A stretch of DNA of 64,000 nucleotides from Stereum hirsutum FP-91666 SS1 (GCF_000264905.1 NW_006763137.1:622719-686718); one strand, 5' to 3'. Positions 50,052 to 61,299 are shown, counted from the stretch's first letter. Program-made: numbers and translations. Notes: a model not told the origin generated them from the sequence alone.

Positions 50052-50321
50052 ATTAGATAGAAAGCCGAAATTTCGTGACTTTTTGAATGATTTTGTGAAG
50101 GAAGAAGGGGGTGTGTCTATGAAGGGAGACGGGAGATGGGGGTAAGAGAGAACGAGCAGGACGCGCGCGCGAGTCCCGAAAACTTTGGGCAGGGCGGACT
50201 TAGCCGGGCTACTCCGCTCCTTCCCACGCCCCCACATCCCCGGACCGCCACTTCCGCCCACCGTTCCACGTCCGACGCCTCACGCCACGCAACGCCAGCG
50301 CACTTGTCCTCGACGTCCACC
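50052..50321. promoter_or_regulatory. Divergent promoter of DED1 and SEC72
   Basis: The ATGs of DED1 (minus, 50051) and SEC72 (plus, 50322) are 270 bp apart, so both core promoters and leaders lie here. The half next to SEC72 is C-rich with CCACGCCCCCAC-like words. The half next to DED1 is CT-rich on the minus strand. No TATA box was seen. Shared regulation of these two housekeeping genes is inferred from spacing only. Confidence 0.55.
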
Positions 50322-51256
50322 ATGGCCCAGCGACAACCTCTACAGACACCCCCAGGCGTGCCCGGCTCGGGGCCTCAGCCTCCAGCTGGCCAGAATCTCA
50401 CACCACAACAGAGACAACAGATTCAGCAGCAGCTTCAGCAACAACAACAGCAACAACAGCAGCAGCAGCAGATCGCCGCCTCTCAGGTAGACCCCGTCAT
50501 GCAGCAGCGTATCGCAGACTCCCATATTCCTGTCGACATCGCTTTCGGTAGTCCAAACAACATCACAGCACACTGTGTACCGCATAAACTCGAGAAGTGC
50601 GATGATTGTGGCCTCGACTTTGTCCACATCAACCGACTCTCGCGAGTCCTCGCCGCCAATCCAAACATCCTCTGTCCGCCACCTCCTCAGGTCGTTAACC
50701 AGAAACTGAGCGTGGCAGTCAATGCGACAAAAGAAGAGGGAAACGTACGCTCTCCTTCTTGAGCACCCTGTACTCTCATCTCATTCATCTCGTGGAACTT
50801 TCAGACTCTCTTCCGGACGCGTCAACCTGAAAAGGCCGTCGCGAAGTACACCCAAGCCACCATATACGCCCTACAACGCGCACCATGGGAGCAACAACAA
50901 CACCTGCGCGAAGAGCTCTCCACCATGCTCTCCAATCGTTCCGCTGCATTCCTCGAGGGTGGCGACCTCGTTTCCGCACTTACCGATGCCGAAGCAGTCA
51001 TTCAGATCAAGAGGCCATGGTCGAAGGGCCATTTCAGGAAAGCGAGGGCTTTGATGGCGTTGAAGAGGCCGAAAGAAGCGAAGGAGGCCATTCAGCTGGG
51101 TTTGCAGTTCGAGCCAACAAACATGGTGAGTTGCATTATGTTCGTCAGGGTGTTTCTCCTTTACTGATCCTTCATGGCTTACAGGAAATGATCGGGACAC
51201 TGAATGATATCGATGCCGTTTTGCTGGCAGAGCCATGGAGACTCCCTCCACTATAG
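50322..51256 (+). CDS. SEC72: SEC72-like ER translocation protein (TPR)
   Basis: Three exons, 50322-50744, 50805-51125 and 51185-51256, give 271 residues. Sec72 is a cytosolic TPR subunit of the Sec62/Sec63 complex that assists post-translational import into the endoplasmic reticulum. After a Gln-rich N-terminus (long CAG/CAA run, about residues 28-50) come the conserved CDDCGLDFVHINRLSRVLAA and then TPR helices: ATKEEGN, TLFRTRQPEKAVAKYTQATI, LREELSTMLSNRSAAFLEGG, WSKGHFRKARALMALKRPKE. No membrane segment, as expected. Length agrees with fungal homologues. The polyglutamine stretch is the only oddity. Its divergent partner is DED1. Confidence 0.88.
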
Positions 51257-51746
51257 GAGAGGTCCATTGCCGCCTGATTATAGTGCTTCCGTCCGTTTTC
51301 AGTATACCTGCCATACGCTATATCATTATTATCTCTTCTCGTTGGCTTCTACGGGTGTAAGGTTATGCTAGACGCTGTGCACCCTTCGTATCGACGGCGA
51401 CATTCTTTTGCGCACTGACATCTGATGTGGACTTGACTTGCCTGGTCTGCATATTCAACCGTGAGCTTCGTCGGATGAAGTATGGTTCAAGTTTGGTGCT
51501 TCCCTATGCGGTCCTACATAGTGAAGAGCGATAGCCGTGAGGTTCGATGGGTTCAAGCCAGTTCAAGCGTAAAAGCTTCATGGGCGCCCTGAACCTCAAA
51601 GTGAGAAACGAGATGGAACTTATAGGGCCACAATTATTGGTGTGGAGGGCGAGAACATGATTCCCACGACGTCGACAAAGCTTCCGAGTCGCGTCGCGTC
51701 GCGTCGCGTCGCGGCGACCACTCTTGAAAGACATCATTTCTCAGAC
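51257..51746. other. Upstream region of BTB gene 3
   Basis: Contains the 3' end of SEC72 and the promoter and leader of BTB gene 3. Shortly before the ATG is a GTCGC pentamer run at about 51689-51713. Confidence 0.5.
51689..51713 (+). repeat. GTCGC pentamer run
   Basis: Four to five units of GTCGC lie about 35-60 bases before the ATG of BTB gene 3. A similar shorter run stands at about 55177-55194, upstream of BTB gene 5. Confidence 0.75.
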
Positions 51747-52878
51747 ATGGATCCGTCTACCGTTCACCAGACAAGCAAACGCCGTCGCACAGAAGATCCA
51801 GAGCCGCAAATCCACAAGAGCGGAGATTTATGGCTTCCAGACGGCAACATCATAATCGTAGCATCGGACGGCATTGCGTATCGCGTACACAAGAGCTTTC
51901 TCGCCCTCCACTCTGAGGTCTTCCGTGACCTGTTCTCTGCCCAAGGCACAAGTGCGGACGAAACATTTGAGGACTGCGATGTCGTTCGCCTTCCCGATTC
52001 TTCAGAAGACGTTTGTCACCTTCTGAAGGCATTGCATTTTCGACAGTGAGTGTTTCGTGCTGTACTCTTGCCGCTTGCTGGGGTTGGACCTGACCTAGTC
52101 CCTGTCTTTGTTATGACTAGGTATATTACGCCGACGACGTCTGGAGTGAAGTATCCCCTTCCGATGTTATGTAGCGTGAGTGTACTGACCCTCAATTACA
52201 ATTTCCTACCATATACTCACTACTACGTTGCAAACATAGCTTATGAGGACTTCCTCGAAGTACCTTGTTGAAGGCATGAGGAGTGATGTCAAATCCCACC
52301 TCACCACCCTCTTTCCGTCAACTCTAGAGGCGTGCAGATCTTCGCCGCGTCACACGGCCTCAAATAAAGACTTCCATGGTATCCTGGGAGTCATTGTCGG
52401 AGAGGAGTGTCTGCCTATCATCCTCCCAGCCGCCTACTACCAGTGCTCTATTCGTCCCATCGATGAGACTCTGGACGGAATCGATGTCGGCGGGCAGTAT
52501 ATCACCCTTTCACCAACCGCGCAACGCACTGCCCTTCTCTTTCGGGAACGAGTTCATGGCTACATTAACCTCGCAAGCCATTTCGCAGAACTCCTCCTTC
52601 GCGAGCAAAGTACTTGGATCGCTCCAGATGAGTGTCATGCAAACGGGATCAAATACTCTCTTGACCTCGAGTTTAGGACCAGGATCCGCTCACGCCTCGA
52701 TGTCTTGCAGGAGCAAGTGGTTGTCCGTGATGGCGAGGCCCCGAGATTTGGCATTTGTGATAAATGTCGAGAGACGTTGGCCCATATTGAAGATACATTC
52801 CAGGACAAATTGTGGTCCGTACTTCCTCTATGGTGTGGTAGAGAGAGCTGGGGCAAATTGAGGGACGGTGACGCGTAG
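51747..52878 (+). CDS. BTB/POZ domain protein 3
   Basis: Three exons, 51747-52045, 52121-52175 and 52240-52878, give 330 residues. BTB core: LWLPDGNIIIVASDGIAYRV, FLALHSEVFRDLFSAQ, VVRLPDSSEDVCHLLKALHF. The 55-base middle exon ends PMLCS. The C-terminal part reads SSKYLVEGMRSDVKSHLTTL, VGEECLPIILPAAYYQCSIR, ETLDGIDVGGQYITLSPTAQ, CDKCRETL and LPLWCGRESWGKLR. It belongs with BTB proteins 4 and 5 (WCGRESW type, VGEECLP) rather than 1 and 2. Basic motif SKRRRTED at the N-terminus. Function presumed as dimeric adaptor, substrate unknown. Confidence 0.88.
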
Positions 52879-53585
52879 CAGTGTAACGGGTGCGGTATAC
52901 TATGGAGTTGTCCGTTCAGCATCTCGTGTATCCTCCAGCTCATCTATCAATTCATACTTGTTACGTTCTTCGAGACAGAATACACCACCCTAGTAACTTA
53001 GAGAGTCCTACATACGTACATGCCCATTGTCTTTCCACATTGAACTCCTTTCTAAAGCTCATGTGTCCTGTGATTTACCTTCATTGTGTCTATGCTAGTA
53101 CCAGAGGCAAATCAACCATATGATTGACGCTCCCAAGATGTGAAGTCATTGCATACATCTGTTTGCACGACCTGCAACGAACAAAGACAGTACTTAACAG
53201 TAAGTCTTTCTGGGCCACAATTGCAAGATAAACATTTGTGTGGCGTCCGAGTCGAGTGTGGGAATGTTCGACACCGCGTCCGACACGCGCGTCTTCGGCT
53301 GTCTTTCAACTTGTTCCATCTCCTGTTCACGATCTCTTCCCTTGATCATATCTAAGTGAACTGTGACTGGTCAATAGTATACAGCCTGCTAAATTCGTGG
53401 TGGAGACTGAAGTCGGTTTACCACGTCGACGAGTGAGTTCGTCAATTATCCGTCGTTGCTCACAAGTCATCGTAGAGGTCATCATACCGGTCGTTTTGAG
53501 TTGAATTGAACACGCTGATGGCTCTTATTCTCATGTCGAATGAATCTATCCCCCTCAGACAACAAGCCAACAATCTCCGACATAC
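52879..53585. other. Intergenic between BTB genes 3 and 4
   Basis: About 700 bp with no recognisable gene, RNA or repeat; it should hold a 3' untranslated region and the promoter of BTB gene 4. Confidence 0.5.
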
Positions 53586-54687
53586 ATGGACAGCCAAACG
53601 AGCAAACGCCGTCGTACTGACGACGCAGAGTCGCCTTCAATCCACAAGAGCGAAGAACTCTGGCTTCCAGACGGCAACATCGTGATAGTCGTGTCGGACG
53701 GGACCGCATACCGCGTGCTCAAGAGCTTCCTTGGTCTCCACTCTGAAGTCTTCCGCGACCTCTTCTCTGCTGCAAGCTCCAGCGCGGACGAGCAATATGA
53801 CGGGTGCGATGTTGTCCAATTACCGGATCCTCCTGAGGATATCCGCCATCTTCTGAAAGCGTTGCATTTCCGAGAGTAAGTACTTCGCGCTGTATTTTTG
53901 TTTCACTTTCATCCGAACTCACGCTTTTCTTTGCTGTTATCAGCTATGCCGTGACGAAGGGGCTAGATTCGGAAGCCAATTTGTCGCTTCTGTGTAGCGT
54001 GAGTTCGCTGAACCTTGATTGCTATTATAACGTGTTTTCATTTTTGCCCCGAAAACACAGCTCATGCGATCTTCCTCGAAATATCTCGTCGAAAGTATCA
54101 GAAAGGATGTCGCGGCACATCTTACCACGCTCTTTCCATCCAGCCTAGAAGAATATAGGTCCCCGACCCGTCTGTCAGCCTTAAGTAGCGATTTCAACGG
54201 TATTTTAGGTGTCATCGTCGGAGAAGAATGTCTTCCCATCATCCTCCCCATCGCCTATTACCAGTGCGCCATTCGTCCCATTGAAGAAACTCTCGATGGA
54301 ATCGACATTGATGGTCGACGCGTCACTCTCCCTCCAACCGCTCAACGCACTGCCCTCATCTTCCGTCAACGACTTTATGAAAAGACGCACGACGACGGAA
54401 ATTTTGCCCATTATCTAGTTGATATCGAGGGAGACGGTTGTTGCGGGGCTGGAATCAAGTTCGCCCTCGAGCTCATGTATAGTTCGTCGAGGTCCCTGGA
54501 GTATGATGTCTTGATGAAGTTAATCATGGGCAGTGATGACGAACCCCAGGGTTTTGACATCTGTGGTGAATGTGAAACCCAGTTGGAGGACCTTGAGTCA
54601 GATCATCAGATTGAAGTGTGGCATGCATTACCTGAATGGTGTGGCAGAGAGAGCTGGGATAGCTTACAGATAGATGATGACGCGTAG
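53586..54687 (+). CDS. BTB/POZ domain protein 4
   Basis: Three exons, 53586-53875, 53944-53998 and 54061-54687, give 323 residues. BTB core: LWLPDGNIVIVVSDGTAYRV, FLGLHSEVFRDLFSAA, VVQLPDPPEDIRHLLKALHF. Middle exon of 55 bases as in BTB 3. C-terminal region: SSKYLVESIRKDVAAHLTTL, VGEECLPIILPIAYYQCAIR, ETLDGIDIDGRRVTLPPTAQ, CGECETQLEDLE and LPEWCGRESWDSL. It starts directly with MDSQTSKRRRTDD, a strong basic motif. Very close to BTB 3 and 5 at both DNA and protein level, suggesting recent tandem duplication. Confidence 0.88.
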
Positions 54688-55521
54688 CCATACAAGTAGC
54701 AAATGCACTGTGTTTTCTATTTGTCTAGTCTCCACGGCATTCTCATCTACTGTTATATCCATACTATACACTCTTATACATTCCCTTTGTAAAAAAAACC
54801 TCACCACGCACATGTAATGTTCTCCGTGCCCCTCGAGCTCAGCAGTGCCTGCATACTTAGTGTAATTAAATCTTTTTTTTTTGGTGGAGCCGAGTGGCGC
54901 AGGACAGCGAACAGCGTTAGCTTCCTTTGCCGGTAGTGTAATTAAATCTTGCTTAGCACAAGAATCGACATAGCGTGGTATCTCCACGAATTCTCCATCA
55001 AGTATAGACCCCTTGGCTTTTTAAACTAAAGCATTGCATGCATTTATCTGAGTAAAGCCCGACGAACTAGGTCCAAACAATCGGAGGGTTGCCGCTGCGC
55101 CACATTGGTGCCACACAATGGAATGGCGTGCGTGAAAATCGAACAGGCAAGGTGACGTAAGCTGAACGAGAGGATTCGCGTCGCGTCGCGTCGTGTGGTC
55201 TTTCACCTCGTTCCATCTCTCACCCCCACCCTCTCTTATAACTATTGACCGCCTTCAGGAGGCCGCGTTGTCTGATCTGGGTCCAATTTGAAACCGTATA
55301 TCTATCAAGCCCGGTACGTCTGCTAACTAGCTTTTACTCGCCATACCACACAGAAGACCATCCGCTGCCCGTGTTGGCAGCTAGTTCCTGTATCCGTTGG
55401 CAGGTTTGCGCGAGGCCTGCGCTAAAACTTTGACTTACGATGGTATGGAAGCGCGAATATGGCATGGTTACAGTAAAATAATTTTTTGAGGCTCAGCCAG
55501 GCCTCACGCGGTGGCTTGAAT
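54688..55521. other. Intergenic between BTB genes 4 and 5
   Basis: About 830 bp without a recognisable gene. It includes a short GTCGC run near 55177-55194, like the one before BTB gene 3. Confidence 0.5.
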
Positions 55522-56678
55522 ATGCATCGCTACAAATACGCGCTGGTTTTTGCCACCCCGACAAACAAACGCCGTCGCACGGACGACCAGGAGGCACAAA
55601 TCCACAAGAACGAAGAGCTCTGGCTTCCAGACGGCAACATCGTCATCGTAGCGTCGGACGGCACCGCGTATCGCGTACTGAAAAGCTTCCTTGGCCTTCA
55701 CTCTGAGGTCTTCCGCGACCTTTTCTCTGCTGCAAACACCAGCTCAGACGAAAAGTTTGATGATTGCGATGTCGTCCGTTTGCCGGATCCTCCGAGAGAC
55801 GTTTATCATCTTTTGATGGCGCTGCATTTTCGAAGGTACGAAAAGTCTCAGTATATATACTAAAGTGTTTTCGCTCTCAACTAGATTCTGATAAACCTGA
55901 TATGCCGTTAATAGTCATGTCACGACGGAGCCAGGAGTGCAGATGAGTTTTGTAATGTTGTGTAGCGTGAGTATCTGGCTTTCCATTAAATAGTGTGTTT
56001 GCTCATCTCCTCACTATTACGGAGCAACAGCTTATGCGAGCTTGCTCTAAGTACCTCGTCGAGGATCTCAAGAAGGAGGTCAAAGCCCATCTCATGACCC
56101 TCTTTCCGTCGACTTTGAAAGGGTACAGGTCTTCGACACGTCTCGAGGGCGTGGCCTCCGACTTCAATGGGATTTTGGGTATCGTGGTTGGAGAGGAGTG
56201 CCTGCCTGACATCCTCCCCGTCGCGTACTACGAGTGCGCCATTAGGCCTATCGAAAACACCCTAGACGGAGTTGACATCGGGGGACAGCGCGTTACCCTC
56301 TCACCCGAAGCCCAACGGACGGCATTTCTCTTTCGTCAAAGATTTCGCGACTTTGTCTCTTCAAGCGCAAACCTCGCCCAGATGTTTAGTGAGGAACGCG
56401 CCCAGTGGGATCGTACTAGAGATGAGTGTCAAGAGGAAGGGCTCGACTGTGCCTTGGCACTCGAGGCTAGCTACTACCGGTCTCCTGATTCTAATGTAAT
56501 CATGAACCTAGCCATGGACGATCAAGGCTTTACGCAAGGATGGGAGCTATGCGAGTCATGTAAGACTATGTTAGAGGAGATTGAGAGAGAATTTCAGGAC
56601 GATGTATGGAGGATGCTTCCGACGTGGTGCGGGTTAGAAGGTTGGCATGCCTTGAAGGATAATAGTGGCACGCAGTAG
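55522..56678 (+). CDS. BTB/POZ domain protein 5
   Basis: Three exons, 55522-55835, 55915-55966 and 56031-56678, give 337 residues. The frame is open further upstream but the first ATG is MHRYKYALVF; paralogues begin just before the basic motif, so the true start may lie in an undetected upstream exon. BTB core: LWLPDGNIVIVASDGTAYRV, FLGLHSEVFRDLFSAA, VVRLPDPPRDVYHLLMALHF. The middle exon has 52 bases, one codon shorter than in 3 and 4. C-terminal region: CSKYLVEDLKKEVKAHLMTL, VGEECLPDILPVAYYECAIR, CESCKTMLEEIE and LPTWCGLEGWHALK; the usual Arg of CGRE is Leu here. Same clade as 3 and 4. Confidence 0.83.
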
Positions 56679-57322
56679 TAGCAGTATAGCATATATGATG
56701 GATTTGCCATCAAAGACTTCTCTATTTACGGGTATACACAGCTCACATAGTCGCTCCCTCCTGTCCGTCCAGAAGTTTCCTTTTTTGCCTTCATCTGTTA
56801 GTCTTCGCGCTGCCAACTGTCCGAGCTACACTACAACATTCGGATATGAATCTCCGTAACAACTTACAGGTTCGGACTCCATTTCTGCGTTCTGAGTGCC
56901 AGGACATGCAGGACAGAGGCTTTGAGGTGAAGGCCGACATGATCGTGTTCAAATGGAATATATCTGCACGTGAGTCCACATAGTGCCATTGCGAGATGCG
57001 TTGCAATAGAGAGAAAGCCTAGATTATAGCCCGAACAATGTTTCGGAGTAAGGAGGTACTATGGTATGGACATGGCTACTATGGAGCGAAGAGCGTTGTG
57101 GGGAATATAGGGTAGAGGAGAAGGCTACATCGACGCTTGACGGCGGCCGAGCAGGAAACGAGAACGTACATCATGAAGCAAAGAGCGACAGAAACAACAA
57201 AGCAGGCCTCAAGCACTGGATGGAGAGAGCAATAGATATTTTACGGACCCCAGCGACGGAAGGAACAGAAAAACCCACACCAGAGAAAAGCGAGTCTAAA
57301 GAACTACTGCCGCCGGCATAAT
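56679..57322. other. Intergenic, convergent 3' ends
   Basis: BTB gene 5 (plus) and the RlpA-like gene (minus) end toward each other. Small frames here show no domains. Confidence 0.5.
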
Positions 57323-57899
57323 TCAAACAAACTTCCACTCGATATTGACCTTCCCCGTCCTCTCATCCGCGATCGCGTCGAATGCAGCCACGGACATGTC
57401 GAGCGAGTTGTAGCTCTCGCAGGTCGGACAGTCATCCGCGATGGTGGCGCCGACCGTCTTCTGATTGACAGTGTTGGTAATCTGGATTGAGAGGCCACAG
57501 AGGCTAGGGTCATACCGGTCCTTGTCTAAGAAACGGAAAGAGAACAATAATCAGTACAAGGCTATTTGGTGTTGAATCATTGTATGAAAGGAAGAAGACG
57601 CGGAGGAACGCACCGACGGCGACAATGAAATCGGAGTCGGAATGGACTGCTCCGCAGGAGCCTGGGGTGCCATTTTGGAGGTAGTAGGTGCCACTAGATA
57701 ATATACGTACGAAGCATCAGTAAGCTTTCTGAAGCAAAGATAAGAAAGAGATGGAGTATGATACTCACTAGCCACCGCCATTCACATCGTCCTTCTTTGT
57801 GAGTGTGCGATGATGGGGAGGAATGATGAGACCGGAAACGCAAGAGGCGAGTATTACCAACACGATGGAGAGATTGAAGACGGCACCGGTCTGGAACAT
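57323..57899 (-). CDS. Secreted RlpA-like double-psi beta-barrel protein
   Basis: Three exons, 57899-57769, 57693-57614 and 57525-57323, give 137 residues. A signal peptide (MFQTGAVFNLSIVLVILASC) is followed by a short basic linker and a compact double-psi beta-barrel domain: GGYGTYYLQNGTPGSCGAVH, DKDRYDPSLCGLSIQITN, TVGATIADDCPTCESYNSLD, MSVAAFDAIADERTGKVNIE. This is the small secreted barwin/expansin-like group of fungi, related to RlpA domains, with the conserved DxCPxC and Gly-rich start. Such proteins are extracellular, often associated with cell walls or plant contact; enzyme activity is not established. The catalytic Asp of lytic RlpA proteins is plausible in DDCPTC but this is inference. 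Length is typical. Confidence 0.85.
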
Positions 57900-59031
57900 C
57901 GCGAGGGTCCGGTTTGGAAGGAGAGGTTTGAAAAGAGCTGTCAAGAGAGCGTGGATCCGCAAGAAAAGAGTGTGTGACGCTGGTAAACCGTGAAGGCGAC
58001 TGTATGAGCATGACTTCGAAGAAGAGATCGGGAAATATTGTCATACCGTCAGAGAATGGACCCAAGGCCGAAACGGGCGATGAAATGGAACTGTTCGACC
58101 CCCTTAGTCGGCGATCCTTATATACCTAACGACATTCCTAAGACGTCATTCCGTCTGACTGTTCTGCGGCGTGTAACTATGGGTCCGTTATGTAGTTCCC
58201 CGTTTCAAAGTTACGACATAACATCGACAGAGTGAAATTCGTCCTTTTGGGGATGCTGAACTTCGGGGAGGTGTTGTCTCCGAGAGGTGTTGTCTCCGAT
58301 TATTCGTAGGCGTACGAATGCCGGACATCTGATCTAAGTGGGTGAAGAGTCGGAGGAGCCGGATGGACTGAAGGAGGAGGATTGGTCGCCCGCCTCGCGT
58401 TGTTTGATCCGCTTACGCCACGTGTTTGAGGCGTTGATTCCGAGATCGGGTGCCAGCCAATGGTTGACTGACCTTTTATAAATAATCAGTTTGAGTATTC
58501 GACGGGTCTCTCAGAGACTTCAGTAAACCCTGCTATCAAGGCCGGAGAGGGTGTGACACCCTCTCGTGGTCTGGATGTGTTCTGTTCTTTTACAGACGGA
58601 GAATACCAAGTCACGATTGCTCTACGCTGCTTGGTCATGCAGTGCGGGACACCTTCTCATCGTTTCCGATTTTGGAATGCTTGATAGCCGAGGTTTTCTT
58701 GCAAAAAGCATTCGCCGGGCGTGCTGGAAGGTACATGCTCAGAGCAGGCTTTACCTTGCAGTCTACGTACTATACCCCAGCATAACGAAGATGTACATGA
58801 ACAGACTGCCACAGGATGGCTGTTCGTGAAGCGTTTGGAACGGTCCCTAACACATAAGTACATACCTGGCGAGCTTCGGCCGCTCTGCGGCAGATGTTTT
58901 CACGGCCATACAAGCCCTGATAGGCCCTAATTCTATGCGTTCAGGGTGCTTAAATTCTTACAAATATATTTGCTGGTGTGCTTGGCCATCGTCCTGTTTG
59001 TCGGTCCATACTGAAAACATTGCTCGCAAAA
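57900..59031. other. Intergenic between the RlpA-like gene and the inverted-repeat element
   Basis: Promoter side of the minus-strand RlpA-like gene and further non-coding DNA. Around 58259-58300 the word GAGGTGTTGTCTCCGA occurs twice in a row with small change. No gene is supported. Confidence 0.5.
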
Positions 59032-59805
59032 AGTGAACGCAATCCACCCACCAGATTTGGTACGCGGAGATTGCCGAGGTCCGCGCCGCGGACCTCTGGT
59101 CCATAGCGTCGCCACCTGCTTTAGACTGTCGCCATAGACCGTAGTATCCTTTGCCTCTCGCTGCTTGTGTGTAAACTTATATCTGTAGGTCAAGAGGTTA
59201 GGTTGGTTGATGGGTTAGGTTAGGTTGGGTGGGTTAGGTAGGTTAGGTTAGGTTAAAGGTTAGGTTAGGTAGGTTAGGAGGTTAGGTTTGGTTAAAGGTT
59301 AGGTTACAGTATATCAAAATAGCCCGAACGAGTCTTTAGTGTGCCCACCTGAGAAGGATCCGGTTCGGGGGACCCCCCGAGCGTAGCGAGGGAGGGGAGG
59401 ATCCTCGAATGGTGGGTACTCTTCGGGCACCCCCCAAGAGGATGTTCATTATGTATGCTGTGTTGTCAAGAAAGTGTATGGACTGATGGCTCAGTGGTCT
59501 TGTGTGATCCGCCTGTGTCGTGTGCTCGACGCGCCGTGGCTACGTTCGTAAGTTCGAGTCGCGCCCCCGACATTTTTGCACGATCTTTCTCTGAGTTCCG
59601 TCATACTTTATTTACAAGTCCCCAACCTATCTTGCATCCCAGGATTGTGTATTATAGCAAATAAATTGATATCCACTACTAATAAAGAACAGAATTATAG
59701 ACGACTTGGGCGTATCATCCGCAACCAGCAGCGGACCGACCACAGGCGCGGCGCGGACCTCGGCAATCTCCGCGTACCAAATCTGGTGGGTGGATTGCGT
59801 TCACT
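59032..59805. mobile_element. Element bounded by 59-bp perfect inverted repeats
   Basis: Bases 59032-59090 and 59747-59805 are perfect reverse complements over 59 bp (starting AGTGAACGCAATCCACCCAC on the left), and weaker similarity continues inward. Between them lie 656 bp holding GGTTA repeats (about 59201-59308), a GC-rich near-palindrome around BamHI-like GGATCC sites (about 59355-59405), and A- and B-box-like words (59487-59561). No coding frame of note. No clear target-site duplication was found. It may be a non-autonomous DNA transposon, or a segment flanked by an inverted duplication. Confidence 0.55.
59201..59308 (+). repeat. Degenerate GGTTA repeats
   Basis: Roughly fifteen GGTTA-type pentamers, broken by short insertions such as GGGTGG, AAA and AGG. 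The unit is five bases, not the six-base TTAGGG of basidiomycete telomeres. Confidence 0.75.
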
Positions 59806-60008
59806 CTCGCAAAAACGTCAAAGTCCACCACGCACCTGCACAACGTTGATAGTGCTCCCCAACAAGAACCGACGCTTCGTGCACAACCTAGTTTGAAAAG
59901 AATTATGGTCCAGTTCGTGTCCGGCACTACAGAGCTACTGCCAACAGAGGATTGTCGACATTGTCAACTCGAACCGAAAGCGTCGACGACTGCTGTGGCG
60001 AGCGGAGT
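59806..60008. other. Short upstream region of the next gene
   Basis: About 200 bp between the inverted repeat and the ATG at 60009; the reading frame of the next gene is open through part of it, so its start could lie a little further upstream with a non-ATG codon excluded. Confidence 0.4.
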
Positions 60009-61299
60009 ATGGCACTTCGGACATTGCCGTACGACACCATCAGAATCCTTCGCCACTTGTTCGCCACACATGGCGTCCCTTCCACGACATCTCCAGGCTT
60101 GTCTATGAACGTTGGACTTGGACTATCTCGAACCATTCGTTGTGATTTCTCGCCTCAACTGCAGAACGATATCCGTGAGCACTTACAACGGTGAGTGCAT
60201 TATTGGACCGCAATAGGCAGTAATTCTCTGAGAATGAGTAGCCGCAAAATTGACGCCTTTTCGCGATGCCGTTCTCAGAACAACAGGTTCGAGAGGTTCC
60301 ATATATACGACCATTCTGGTACTCCTGTAGCATAACCTTACCTCAGACCTGTCTCACGCAAGTTACTAGCCCTTCTTCGATGTTGACAAGTTCTGTCGCC
60401 TCTCATCTGCACCCAGAGAGTTTCTATACCGGTCCTCTAGAGCCATGGGTACGGGACATTCAGCGCTCACCCGATGCCAGGAACTGCAACATCGAGCGTA
60501 TTGTACATCGAAAGTGTACTACTGGCATGGAGCATGAGTTTCTGATCCTCTACGCTCAAGATGCTGCTGGTCAAGGAGTCGTCCTCTCTGTTGACCGCAA
60601 CGCTTCTGAGGAAGCCCGATTCACCTTGAGGGCATCTCTACCACCAGAAAACGATCCCTCGTCACCTCTGGACTCACCATCACCAGAAGCAGTACCTGCG
60701 TACGATCGGGTCGAGGTCTCTCACGACGGCACTGCAGACTACATCTTAGCCCGCCACGGCGCGACCCTCTGTCTTAACACCCTCGCTTTCCCTCCGGTAT
60801 CACGGCCCTCCGTCCAACACCTCGCCGTGCTTCTCCGAGTCATACATGAGGAGTTTCCCCATTACGCTGCTCTTCAGCACCAGTGTTACTGGTTCGCCCG
60901 CGCCGTTTTTATGTCACTGGCGGCGCTCTTTGAAGGCGTGGAGGAACCTGATCCGGAACACCATGATCTGCAGGCAACATTTCGAGGAGCCCATGTCTCC
61001 TTATACGAGGCTTCAACCACAGCGATCCAGAACATGCTTTTACTTCCAGTCCTCGAATTCCCGCTACTTTTGATACCAGCCTCTATGGTGGCTATGTATA
61101 CGACCTTCAAGCTTTACAAGGGACATGCCGTGTCGACCGTCGACTCGAGAAGAGAAGTTAGGTGGGTACACTCGCCATGGGTATACGTGGTGTGCATGTG
61201 CTCAACACTTAAATGTGCAGTGACGCAGAGATTAGGAAGCACGGTATCCCCCAGAAGTATCATCAAGCGTGGCGTATATTTCTCGACGTAGTGGGTTGA
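60009..61299 (+). CDS. Unrecognised mushroom-type protein
   Basis: Three exons, 60009-60190, 60331-61161 and 61221-61299, give 363 residues. The second intron is firm: it joins VDSRREV to SDAEIRKHGIPQKYHQAWRI. The first acceptor could instead be about 40 bases later, and translation could start within exon 2. I do not recognise a named domain. Visible: an N-terminal half with a beta-rich look (HEFLILYAQDAAGQGVVLSV), HGATLCLNTLAFPPVSRPSV, then SVQHLAVLLRVIHEEFPHYA and LQHQCYWFARAVFMSLAALF, the most conserved-looking core, and a C-terminal hydrophobic stretch LLLPVLEFPLLLIPASMVAM that could be a membrane or buried helix. From memory similar hypothetical proteins are frequent in Agaricomycetes. 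No function is proposed. Confidence 0.68.

Noticed and set aside
59201..59308. A telomere or chromosome end
   Set aside because: The unit is a broken pentamer, not TTAGGG, and ordinary genes continue on both sides.
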